From Pseudoroseomonas aestuarii (GTDB taxonomy: Bacteria > Pseudomonadota > Alphaproteobacteria > Acetobacterales > Acetobacteraceae): a stretch of DNA of 64,000 nucleotides. Each line of letters opens with the position of its first letter. The stretch's first letter is position 1. A program made the position numbers and the translations under genes. The notes under the pieces were generated by a model. It was not told the DNA's origin. It did not search any database and saw only the letters and a list, made by a program, of their open reading frames with translations. The DNA lies in contig NZ_JBHSCH010000002.1 in the NCBI RefSeq assembly GCF_042651065.1, positions 1 through 64,000 of the forward strand, written 5' to 3'. This document shows positions 16,183 through 24,235 of the stretch, piece after piece.

Positions 16183-17301
16183 CTAATCTTCGCCGCTCTC
16201 CGCCAGCAGCGCCCCATCCCGCCCGAACAGCGCGACATCGACGCGGATGGGCGCCCCTTCCACCACGCGCTGCGCCACCCGGCGGGCTTCCTCCGCCACG
16301 GCGCGCGGCAGGCCGATGCCCTCGGCGCCAGCCAGGGTGAAGGCCTCCAGCGCCGTGTTGGCCGTGGCGATGCGCGCGGCCAGCGCCCCCCCCGCCCCCG
16401 CGGCGCGGGCCAGTTCCGCCAGCGCCGGCAGGTCCACCGCGCCGCGCCGCGAATGCAGGTCCAGCCGCCCCTGCGCCAGCTTGGTGAGCTTGGCCAAGCC
16501 CCCCGCGATGGTGACGCGCGGGATCGGGTGCGCCCGCAGGTATTTCAGCATGCCGCCGACGAAGTCGCCCATGTCGATCAGCGCCTGCTCGGGCAGGGTG
16601 TGGTGGCGGCGGATGGCGTCCTCGCTGGTGCTGCCGGTGGCGCCCGCCACATGCGTCAGCCCCGCCGCCCGCGCCACGTCGATGCCGCGATGGATGGAAT
16701 GGATCCAGGCCGCGCAGGAATAGGGCACGACGATGCCCGTGGTGCCCAGCACCGACAGCCCGCCCAGGATGCCGAGGCGCGGGTTCATCGTCCGCTCCGC
16801 CAGCGCCGCGCCGCCGGGGATGGAGATCTCCACCCGCGCATCCGCCTCGCCGCCCGCCACCTCGGCGAGCACGGCGCGGATCATGGCGCGCGGCATCGGG
16901 TTGATGGCGGGCTCGCCCGGCGGCAGCGGCAGGCCGGGCAGCGTGACCGTGCCAACCCCCTCGCCGGCGGCGAACACCACGCCGGAGCCGGGCGGCAGGG
17001 CGCGCACCGTGGCGCGGATCAGCGCGCCATGCGTCACGTCCGGGTCGTCGCCGGCATCCTTCACCACGGCGGCCATCGCGCCGCCATCGGGCAGCAAGGC
17101 GTGTTCGGCCAGGGCGAAGGCGGGGCGCTCGCCACGTGGCAGGGTGATGGTCACCGGGTCGGGGAAGGCGCCGGTCCGCAGCGCGGCGAAGGCGGCCTTG
17201 GCCGCCGCCGTGGCGCAGGCGCCGGTGGTCCAGCCACGGCGCAGCGGGGGGTTCTGCTCGTGCACGGGGCAAGCTGTATCGCCCCGCGCCGCGCCTGTCA
17301 T
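16183..17301 (-). CDS. cbiD: Cobalt-precorrin-5B C1-methyltransferase CbiD
   Basis: 372 aa. The N-terminal LRRGWTTGACATAAAKAAF and later GTTGIVVPYSCAAWIHSI and GDFVGGMLKYLRAHP are hallmark CbiD motifs. CbiD is the C1 methylase named from the anaerobic pathway. In this oxygen-dependent cluster it probably replaces CobF (precorrin-6A synthase), which is not seen here. It is downstream of the comF-cobV chimera on the same strand (gap of 7 bp), so it may be co-transcribed from the comF promoter. The stop is TAG at the edge of repeat copy 3. Confidence 0.92.
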   Translation of the reverse strand: MTGAARGDTACPVHEQNPPLRRGWTTGACATAAAKAAFAALRTGAFPDPVTITLPRGERPAFALAEHALLPDGGAMAAVVKDAGDDPDVTHGALIRATVRALPPGSGVVFAAGEGVGTVTLPGLPLPPGEPAINPMPRAMIRAVLAEVAGGEADARVEISIPGGAALAERTMNPRLGILGGLSVLGTTGIVVPYSCAAWIHSIHRGIDVARAAGLTHVAGATGSTSEDAIRRHHTLPEQALIDMGDFVGGMLKYLRAHPIPRVTIAGGLAKLTKLAQGRLDLHSRRGAVDLPALAELARAAGAGGALAARIATANTALEAFTLAGAEGIGLPRAVAEEARRVAQRVVEGAPIRVDVALFGRDGALLAESGED

Positions 17302-17308
17302 GCGGCGC

Positions 17309-17998
17309 CTACCGCCCGAGGCTGAGCGCCGAGAGCGCGGCGCATTCGGCCAGCACCGCGCAGGCGCCGAGGATGTCGCCCGTGTGGCCACCCACCTGCC
17401 GCCGCGCCAGCCAGGCCACGCCCAGCCCGGCCAGGGCGGCGGCGCGGCGGGCGCGGCGCAGCAGGTCCGGCGCCCAGGGCACGCCGCTGAGGCCGGAGAG
17501 GCGCCCCGCCAGCAACCCGGCCTGGTTGTAGCCGCGCGAGAGCAGCCGGCGCCGGTGCAGCGGCACCGGCAGCAGCAGCTCGGCCTCGGCCAACAAGGCG
17601 CGGCCGGCGCGTGCCATCTGCCGCGCCAGCGGCAGGGCCAGCTCGGTGCGCCCGGCATATTTGAAGGGCAGCAGCAGGCGCTTCGCCCCGGCATTGTAGA
17701 GATAGGCGGCGCGGGCCCTCCGGTAGGGCGGTGGCTCGGCCGCGCAGCGCGGGCAAAGCAGGCCGCCGCCCAGCGCCGGCTCCCCCTGCCCCGCATGCAG
17801 GAAGGGAATGCCGCAGCACTCGCAGAGCGGCGGGCCGATCAGCCGGATGTCATGGAAGCAGTCGCCGCAGAGCGTGCCTTCGGCGAGCACCGGGGTGGCG
17901 CAGGCCAGGCAGCGGGGCGGCAGCAGCATGTCCAGCACCGCGTGCCCCAGGTGGCGCATGCCGTGCCGCAGACGGTCCAGGCCGGAAACATTGCTCAC
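17309..17998 (-). CDS. Chimeric gene: ComF N-terminal two-thirds joined to a CobV (cobalamin synthase) C-terminal tail
   Basis: 229 aa. Residues 1-180 read as ComF: Zn-finger cysteines (CLAC, CGDC, CECC, CPRC), RAAYLYNAGAKRLLLPFKY, and PVPLHRRRLLSRGYNQA. ComF should then give a phosphoribosyltransferase VDDV-TTGAT loop, which is absent. Instead, from about residue 186 (near 17443), comes AGLGVAWLARRQVGGHTGD-ILGA, the conserved C-terminus of adenosylcobinamide-GDP ribazoletransferase (CobV/CobS). Both halves are in frame, so this looks like a deletion fusion. ComF catalysis and CobV activity are both probably lost. Assembly error is an alternative. Confidence 0.75.
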   Translation of the reverse strand: MSNVSGLDRLRHGMRHLGHAVLDMLLPPRCLACATPVLAEGTLCGDCFHDIRLIGPPLCECCGIPFLHAGQGEPALGGGLLCPRCAAEPPPYRRARAAYLYNAGAKRLLLPFKYAGRTELALPLARQMARAGRALLAEAELLLPVPLHRRRLLSRGYNQAGLLAGRLSGLSGVPWAPDLLRRARRAAALAGLGVAWLARRQVGGHTGDILGACAVLAECAALSALSLGR

Positions 17999-18078
17999 GA
18001 TTTCGTGAAATTAGCGGAACGCGCCCCGGCTCCGCAAGGACGCTTGCGCACCGGCCGGCGGCGGCGCATCTCCCTGGC

Positions 18079-18975
18079 ATGGCGGATGCGATGCAGGTTT
18101 TCGACCGGACCCTTGTGCGGCGGCGGCGCGACCGCGCGGCATCCCGCATGGCCGGGGTGGCGCCCGTGCTGGAGGCCGCCGCCGAGCGGCTGCTGGACCG
18201 GCTGGACGACACCACCCGCCGGTTCGGCCACGCGCTGGAGATCGGCGGGCGCGGCGCGGTGGCGCCGGCGTTGCGGGCGCGCGGTGTGGGCCATGTGGTC
18301 TCGATGGACCTCTCGGCGCGCATGGCCGGCGGTGCCGGCGGCCTGCCCCTGGCAGCCGACGAGGAATGGCTGCCCTTCGCCCCGGGCAGCTTCGACCTGG
18401 TGGTGGCCAATCTCTCGCTGCACTGGGTGAACGACCTGCCGGGCGCCCTGCTGCAGATCCGCCGCGCCATGGCGCCGGATGGGCTGTTCCTGGCCAGCCT
18501 GCCCGCCCTCGGTACCCTGCAGCCGCTGCGCGAGGCGCTGGCGGCGGCCGAGACGGCGCTGCGCGACGGGCTCAGCCCGCGCATCTCCCCCTTCCCCGAG
18601 CTGCGGGACGGCGCCGCGCTGCTGCAACGCGCCGGCTTCGCCCTGCCGGTGGCCGACCGCGAGACGCTGCCGCTGCGCTACCGCACGCCGCTCGCCCTGC
18701 TGCACGATTTGCGTGCCGCGGGCGAAGGCAACGCCGTGCTGGCGCGCGACCCGCGCATCCCGCCGCGCGCCCTGTTCCCGATGGCGCTGGCCGCGCTGCG
18801 GCCGGATGCCGAGGGCACGCTGCCGATGCCGCTGGAGATGCTGGTGCTGACCGGCTGGGCGCCGGGGCCGGACCAGCCGAAGCCGGCGCCGCGCGGCAGC
18901 GCCAATGCCCGGCTGGCCGACGCGCTGGGCACGGTGGAGCAGCCCGCCGGCGAGCGCCCCCCGCCGCGCCACTAG
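18079..18975 (+). CDS. BioC/NDUFAF5-like SAM-dependent methyltransferase
   Basis: 298 aa class I methyltransferase: ALEIGGRGAVAPAL as motif I, then SMDLSARMAG and FDLVVANLSLHWVNDLPGALLQIRRAM, which strongly resembles BioC and the alphaproteobacterial/mitochondrial NDUFAF5 group. It starts FDRTLVRRRRDRAA, the usual N-terminus of that group. Candidate roles are modification of a complex I subunit or malonyl-ACP methylation; the lack of neighbouring bio genes favours the former. It is divergent from the comF chimera, 80 bp apart. The start could also be ATG 18091. Confidence 0.75.
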   Translation: MADAMQVFDRTLVRRRRDRAASRMAGVAPVLEAAAERLLDRLDDTTRRFGHALEIGGRGAVAPALRARGVGHVVSMDLSARMAGGAGGLPLAADEEWLPFAPGSFDLVVANLSLHWVNDLPGALLQIRRAMAPDGLFLASLPALGTLQPLREALAAAETALRDGLSPRISPFPELRDGAALLQRAGFALPVADRETLPLRYRTPLALLHDLRAAGEGNAVLARDPRIPPRALFPMALAALRPDAEGTLPMPLEMLVLTGWAPGPDQPKPAPRGSANARLADALGTVEQPAGERPPPRH

Positions 18976-19061
18976 CGCCCCCGCTTCCCTGCCACGGTGG
19001 CACCCCTGCCCTGCGCGGCAGCCGCTTGCAACCAAAGGGCGTCTTGCGCATCTTGCGCGAC

Positions 19062-19868
19062 ATGGAACAATCCGGTGCCGAGGCGCGGCGCATCATCCTG
19101 CACGCGCCCGAAGATTTCGAAGGGATGCGCCGCGCGGGGCAGCTGGCCGCCGCGACGCTGGACATGATCACCGAGCATGTCCGCCCGGGGGTCACCACGG
19201 GCGCGCTGGACGCGCTCATCCTGGCGTTCATCGAGGAGAACGGCGGGACCTCGGCCACCATCGGCTACCGGGGCTACCAGCACGCCTCCTGCATCTCCAT
19301 CAACCACGTCGTCTGCCACGGCATCCCGGGCACGAAGACGCTGGCCGATGGCGACATCCTGAACATCGACGTCACCGTCATCCTCGATGGCTGGTACGGC
19401 GACACCAGCCGCATGTATGCCGCCGGCCAGCCCAGCACCAAGGCGCGGCTGCTGATGGACGTGACGCATGAGAGCCTGCTGCGCGGCATCGCCGCGGTGA
19501 AGCCGGGCGCCCGTCTCGGCGACATCGGCCACGCCATCCAGAGCTATGTCGAGGGCCACCGCTTCAGCGTGGTGCGGGATTTCTGCGGGCACGGCATCGG
19601 CCGCCACTTCCACGCCGCGCCGAACGTCCTGCATTTCGGCCGCCCCGGCGAAGGGCCGCTGCTGAAGCCGGGCATGTTCTTCACCATCGAGCCGATGGTG
19701 AATGCCGGCCGCCACGACGTGAAGGTGCTGGACGATGGCTGGACCGCCGTGACGCGCGACCGTAGCCTTTCCGCCCAGTTCGAGCACATGGTGGGCGTGA
19801 CCGAGACAGGGTGCGAGGTGTTCACCTTCTCCCCCGCCGGGCTGCACAAGCCCCCCTACCAGGCCTGA
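19062..19868 (+). CDS. map: Type I methionine aminopeptidase
   Basis: 268 aa metalloprotease removing N-terminal Met from new proteins. Metal-ligand motifs are in order: NIDVTVILDGWYGDTSR (two Asp), CGHGIGRHFHAAPNV (His), FTIEPMVN (Glu) and SAQFEHMVGVTE (Glu). The N-terminal substrate loop YRGYQHASCISINHVVCHGIPG is also present. The ATG at 19062 is preferred; the frame is open further upstream but those residues are not map-like. It is followed closely by radC on the same strand. Confidence 0.93.
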   Translation: MEQSGAEARRIILHAPEDFEGMRRAGQLAAATLDMITEHVRPGVTTGALDALILAFIEENGGTSATIGYRGYQHASCISINHVVCHGIPGTKTLADGDILNIDVTVILDGWYGDTSRMYAAGQPSTKARLLMDVTHESLLRGIAAVKPGARLGDIGHAIQSYVEGHRFSVVRDFCGHGIGRHFHAAPNVLHFGRPGEGPLLKPGMFFTIEPMVNAGRHDVKVLDDGWTAVTRDRSLSAQFEHMVGVTETGCEVFTFSPAGLHKPPYQA

Positions 19869-19959
19869 GTTCCCTGCCACCGCCGGCCCGGCGGTGGCAT
19901 CCGGGCGCTGGACAAGCGCACCCTGCCCGGTTCAACCTCCGGTCGAGAACGGAGGTCCC

Positions 19960-20724
19960 ATGCGCAAGACGCGCGGGCTGGGCGAGGCCGGCCCCGCCCT
20001 TCCCCTGCCGCCGGCCCTGCCGGCCTCCCTGACCTCCGCGCCCCGCCCGCTGGCGATGAGCGCGGAAGGCCATCGTGCCCGGATGCGGGCCAAGCTGCTG
20101 GCGCACGGCCCCGATGCGCTGCTCGACCACGAGCTGGTCGAGATGCTGCTGTTCCTCGCCCTGCCGCGACGCGACACCAAGCCGATCGCCCGTGCCCTGC
20201 TCTCCCGCTTCGGCAGCCTCGGTGCCGCGCTGAGCGCGCCGGTCGCCGAGCTGCGGCAGGTGGAGGGGCTGGGCGAGGCCGGCATGGCCGCGCTGAAGAC
20301 CGCCCAGGCCGCCGCCCTGCGCCTGCTGCGCGCCGAGCTGCGGGACCAGCCGGTGCTGGACAACTGGGAGCGGCTGCTCGGCTACCTCAACGCCGCCCTG
20401 GCGCGGGAGCGGGTCGAGCAGTCCCGCGTGCTGTTTCTCGACAGCCGCAACCGCCTGCTGGCCGACGAGGCCCAGGCACGCGGCACGGTGAACCACACCC
20501 CCGTCTATCCGCGCGAGGTGATGCGGCGCGCCCTGGAGCTGCACGCCACGGCGCTGATCGTGGTGCACAACCACCCGAGCGGCGACCCCACCCCCAGCGA
20601 GGCCGACCGCGCCATGACCGCCGAGCTGCAGCGTGCCGCCGCCGCGCTCGGCCTCGCCCTGCACGACCATCTGGTGATCGGCAATGGCCGGCACTTCTCC
20701 TTCCGGCAGGCGGGGCTGCTCTGA
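19960..20724 (+). CDS. radC: RadC family protein (JAB/MPN domain)
   Basis: 254 aa. A helix-hairpin-helix-like N-terminal part (LGAALSAPVAELRQVEGLG) is followed by the JAMM metal motif HNHPSGDPTPSEADRAMT near the C-terminus, the RadC signature. The ATG at 19960 has GGAGGT six bases upstream, which fixes the start. Its biological role is unsettled; it is not required for DNA repair in E. coli. A mismatch-containing stem at 20725-20745 may be its terminator. Confidence 0.9.
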   Translation: MRKTRGLGEAGPALPLPPALPASLTSAPRPLAMSAEGHRARMRAKLLAHGPDALLDHELVEMLLFLALPRRDTKPIARALLSRFGSLGAALSAPVAELRQVEGLGEAGMAALKTAQAAALRLLRAELRDQPVLDNWERLLGYLNAALARERVEQSRVLFLDSRNRLLADEAQARGTVNHTPVYPREVMRRALELHATALIVVHNHPSGDPTPSEADRAMTAELQRAAAALGLALHDHLVIGNGRHFSFRQAGLL

Positions 20725-20763
20725 CAGGGCGGCACCGCCACCCTGCCGGGGCCCCCGCCTGCC

Positions 20764-22140
20764 TCAGCGCGCCACCGGCGGCGGCACCCCGGCGGCAGCC
20801 AGGGCCTCGGCCTGCCGCGCGGCCAGCGCCTGCTCGCTGTAGTCGGCGATCAGCTCGTTGAAGAGGCGGTGCCAGTTCAGCCGCGCCCCCAGCCGCAGGA
20901 AGGCGCTGCCCAGCCCGACCGCGCCGCGGTCCACCAGCACGAACTCCCGCGGCGGCTTCACGCCGCCGGTGCGCTTGAGGCCGGCATGCACCTCGGCCGC
21001 CACCTTGCGGCCGAAATCCGGGTCGTCCACCTCCTGGATCGGCCGCACCCGGTCGTCCAGCAGCGGCTCGTGCAGGAACTTCGCCCAGAGGCCGAGCACC
21101 GCCATCTTCTCGCGCGAGAGGTCGGTGAAGCCCCAGATGCGGTAGGCCTCCGCCGCCTTGTCGTCATCGCCGTCGCGGATCGCCTCGTAGAGCATGATCA
21201 CGCCGGTGAGGAAGGTGGGCGGGAAGACGCGGATGGCGCCGAAATCGAGCAGGTTGATGCCCGCCTCGCTCTCCGCCGTGGGCTGGCGCACCTGGTAGTT
21301 ACCCAGGTGCGGATCCCCGTGGATCACGCCATAGCGGTAGAAGGGCACGTACCAAGCGCGGAACAGGGCGCGGGCATAGGCGTCCCGCTCCTCCTGCGGA
21401 GGGTCCTCGGCCAGGCGGTCGAGGATCGGGCGGCCCTCCAGCCAGGTCATGGTGAGCAGCCGGCGGGTGCTGTACGCCTCCACCGGCACCGGGGTGCGGA
21501 TGGTGGGCTCGTCGGCCAGCATGCGGTTGTAGAGCCGCATCTGCGCCGCCTCGCGGGCATAGTCCAGCTCCTCGCGCAGCCGGTCGCACAGCTCGATATA
21601 GACATCGTCGTGCTGGATGGCGTCGTCCATCCGGGCGAACAGGCCCATGGCGATCTTCAGCTGCCGGAGGTCGGCCTCCACGACGCTGGCCATGTCGGGG
21701 TATTGCAGCTTGCAGGCCACCACCCGCCCATCCGGCAGGGTGGCGCGGTGCACCTGGCCGAGGCTTGCCGCGGCCGAGGCCTCCTGGCCGAAGCTGGCGA
21801 AGCGCGACTGCCAGGCCGGCCCCAGCTCGGAGGACATGCGGCGGCGGACGAAGGCCCAGCCCATCGGCGGCGCATTGGCCTGCAGCGCGGCCAGCTCCTT
21901 GGCGTATTCGGGCGGCAGGGCGTTGGGCACGGTGGTGAGGAACTGCGCCACCTTCATCAGCGGCCCCTTCAGCCCGCCGAGCAGGGCCTTGAGGTCGTTG
22001 GCGTGCACCGTCTTGTCGGTCTTGATGCCGAGATAGCGCTCCCCGGCCACGCGGGCGGCGATGCCGCCCACCGCGCCCGAGGTACGCGCCATGCGGCGGA
22101 TCTCGCCGAAGAGGGTGCTGCCCTCGCGGTCCTCAGCCAT
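20764..22140 (-). CDS. ABC1/AarF (UbiB-like) atypical kinase family protein
   Basis: 458 aa. Family features: the K-x-x-Q-like motif GPLMKVAQFLTT, the Ala-rich loop EASAAASLGQVHRATL, lysine in VVACKLQYPD, catalytic HGDPHLGNYQ and metal-binding LLDFGAIRVF. The group supports ubiquinone biosynthesis or lipid metabolism as an ATPase. The start at 22140 lies inside a 10-codon mini-ORF (22133-22165) that resembles the end of the upstream pepF gene, so translation may be coupled. Confidence 0.85.
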   Translation of the reverse strand: MAEDREGSTLFGEIRRMARTSGAVGGIAARVAGERYLGIKTDKTVHANDLKALLGGLKGPLMKVAQFLTTVPNALPPEYAKELAALQANAPPMGWAFVRRRMSSELGPAWQSRFASFGQEASAAASLGQVHRATLPDGRVVACKLQYPDMASVVEADLRQLKIAMGLFARMDDAIQHDDVYIELCDRLREELDYAREAAQMRLYNRMLADEPTIRTPVPVEAYSTRRLLTMTWLEGRPILDRLAEDPPQEERDAYARALFRAWYVPFYRYGVIHGDPHLGNYQVRQPTAESEAGINLLDFGAIRVFPPTFLTGVIMLYEAIRDGDDDKAAEAYRIWGFTDLSREKMAVLGLWAKFLHEPLLDDRVRPIQEVDDPDFGRKVAAEVHAGLKRTGGVKPPREFVLVDRGAVGLGSAFLRLGARLNWHRLFNELIADYSEQALAARQAEALAAAGVPPPVAR

Positions 22141-22184
22141 CCGTGTGCTCCAGTTCGTCGCGCATGCAGGCGCGCCTCGGTCGG

Positions 22185-24035
22185 TCATTGCCCATCGGTG
22201 CGCTCCAGCTCGTCGATGAAGCCGGAGATGACGTTCAGCCCCATGTGCCAGAAGGCAGGGTCCGAGGCGTCGAGGCCGAAGGGGGCCAGCAGCTCCTTGT
22301 GCCGCAGCGTGCCGCCGGCGCGCAGCAACTCCAGGTACTTCTCCTGGAAGCCGGGCACGCCGCCGTTCTGGAACACGCCGTAGAGCGCGTTCACCAGGCA
22401 GTCGCCGAAGGCGTAGGCATAGACGTAGAACGGCGTGTGCACGAAGTGCGGGATGTAGGACCAGTAGATCTCGTAGTCCGGCGTGAACTCGAAGGCCGGG
22501 CCAAGGCTCTCGGTCTGCACCTGCATCCACAGCGCGCCGATCTCCTCGCGGGAGAGCTCGCCCTTGCGGCGGGCGTCGTGCAGCAGCGTCTCGAAGCGGT
22601 AGAAGGCGATCTGCCGCACCACCGTGTTCAGCATGTCCTCCACCTTGCCGGCCAGCATGGCGCGGCGCCGCTTCGGGTCGGTCTCGGCATCCAGCAGGGC
22701 GCGGAAGGTCAGCATCTCGCCGAACACCGAGGCGGTCTCGGCCAGCGTCAGCGGCGTGCCGGACATCAGGTAGCCCTGCTCCGCCGCCAGGATCTGGTGC
22801 ACGCCATGGCCCAGCTCATGCGCCAGCGTCATCACGTCGCGCGACTTGCCGTGGTAGTTCAGCAGCAGATAGGGGTGCGCGCTCGGCACGGTGGGGTGGG
22901 CGAAGGCGCCGGAGGCCTTGCCGGGGCGCAGCGCGGCGTCGATCCAGGGCTTGTCGAAGAAGCGGGCGCCGATGCGGCCCAGCTCCGGGCTGAAGCCGGA
23001 ATAGGCCTTCAGCACCCGCTCCCGCGCCGCCTCCCACGGGATCTCGCTGTCATCCTCGTCCGGCAGGGGCGCGTTGCGGTCCCAGTGCTGCAGCTTCGGC
23101 AGGCCCAGCCACTTCGCCTTCATCGCGTAGTAGCGGTGCGACAGGCTGGGGAAGCTGGCGACGACGGCGCTGACCAGCGCGTCCACCACCTCGTCCTCAA
23201 CCATGTTGGCGCGGTTGCGGCTGCTGCCGGGGCGCGGATACTGCCGCCAGCCGTCGATGATCTCCTTGTCCTTGGCCAGGGTGTTGGTGATCAGCGTGAA
23301 CAGCCGCGCCTTCTCGCCGAAGGCGGCGGAGACGCCCTTCGCCGCCGCCTCGCGCACCTTGCGGTCGCCGTCGGAGAGCTTGTTGAGGGCGCCGGAGACG
23401 TTCAGCGTCTCCTCCCCCACCTTCACCTCCATGGCGGCGATGGTCTCGTCGAACAGGCGGTTCCAGGCGGCGCGGCCGGTCACCTCCTTCTCGTGCAGCA
23501 GGCGCTCCACCTCGTCGGAGAGCTGGTGCGGGCGGAACACGCGAAGGTCGCGCAGGAAGGGGCGGTAGCGGGCGAGCGCCTTCGAGCCGGAGAGCTTCTT
23601 CTCCAGCGCCGCCTCCTCCAGCTTGTTCAGCTCCAGCGTGAAGAACAGGGTGTGGCTGGAGATCGCCGTCACCCGCTCCTGCATGGTCTGGTAGAAGCGG
23701 CCATTGGCCGCGTCCTGCGCATCGCCGGCGAAGGTGAGCGAGGCGAAGGACATGACCCGCCCCAGCACCTCCTCGATCCGCTCATAGGTGGCGATGGCCT
23801 CGGCCAGCCTGTCGCCGGAGAGGGTGGCGAGCTTGCCGGAATGCGCCTCGGCGAAGGCGCGGGCCTCGCCGTCGGCGCGGGCGAGGTCGGATTCCAGGGC
23901 CGGGTCGGCGGGGCCGGCGTAGAGATCGGCCAGGTCCCAGGCGGGGAGCGCCCCGGAGCCATCATTCCCACCATTGCCCCCCTGTGGACGGCCGGCGGTG
24001 TCGCGATGCGGAGGGCGGAGGTTGGAAAGCTGCAC
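22185..24035 (-). CDS. pepF: M3-family oligoendopeptidase (PepF)
   Basis: 616 aa cytoplasmic zinc peptidase for small peptides. The active-site HELGHGVHQ lies near residues 406-414, with the third ligand in the TASVFGEML region downstream. The C-terminal IPHFVHTPFYVYAYAFGDC is typical of the PepF/M3B group. It sits upstream of the AarF-type kinase in the same orientation (44 bp) and is divergent from the acyl-CoA synthetase. Confidence 0.92.
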   Translation of the reverse strand: MQLSNLRPPHRDTAGRPQGGNGGNDGSGALPAWDLADLYAGPADPALESDLARADGEARAFAEAHSGKLATLSGDRLAEAIATYERIEEVLGRVMSFASLTFAGDAQDAANGRFYQTMQERVTAISSHTLFFTLELNKLEEAALEKKLSGSKALARYRPFLRDLRVFRPHQLSDEVERLLHEKEVTGRAAWNRLFDETIAAMEVKVGEETLNVSGALNKLSDGDRKVREAAAKGVSAAFGEKARLFTLITNTLAKDKEIIDGWRQYPRPGSSRNRANMVEDEVVDALVSAVVASFPSLSHRYYAMKAKWLGLPKLQHWDRNAPLPDEDDSEIPWEAARERVLKAYSGFSPELGRIGARFFDKPWIDAALRPGKASGAFAHPTVPSAHPYLLLNYHGKSRDVMTLAHELGHGVHQILAAEQGYLMSGTPLTLAETASVFGEMLTFRALLDAETDPKRRRAMLAGKVEDMLNTVVRQIAFYRFETLLHDARRKGELSREEIGALWMQVQTESLGPAFEFTPDYEIYWSYIPHFVHTPFYVYAYAFGDCLVNALYGVFQNGGVPGFQEKYLELLRAGGTLRHKELLAPFGLDASDPAFWHMGLNVISGFIDELERTDGQ

Positions 24036-24235
24036 GGGAGGCCTTGCGGTTGTGGGTTCGCTCTTCCCGATATAAGCCCATGGCGGGGCAGGCCAAGCGC
24101 CTCCCCCCCATGTATCGGCGCCGGGGAAGCCGGCGCCGGGCCCCGGGCCGGCGGCAAGACCGGCCGGGGTGCCGCCTCCGCCTGGCCGCGTCCGGCCGCC
24201 TTCCCCTATTCAGAGCAAGGAAAACGCCCCCCGCC

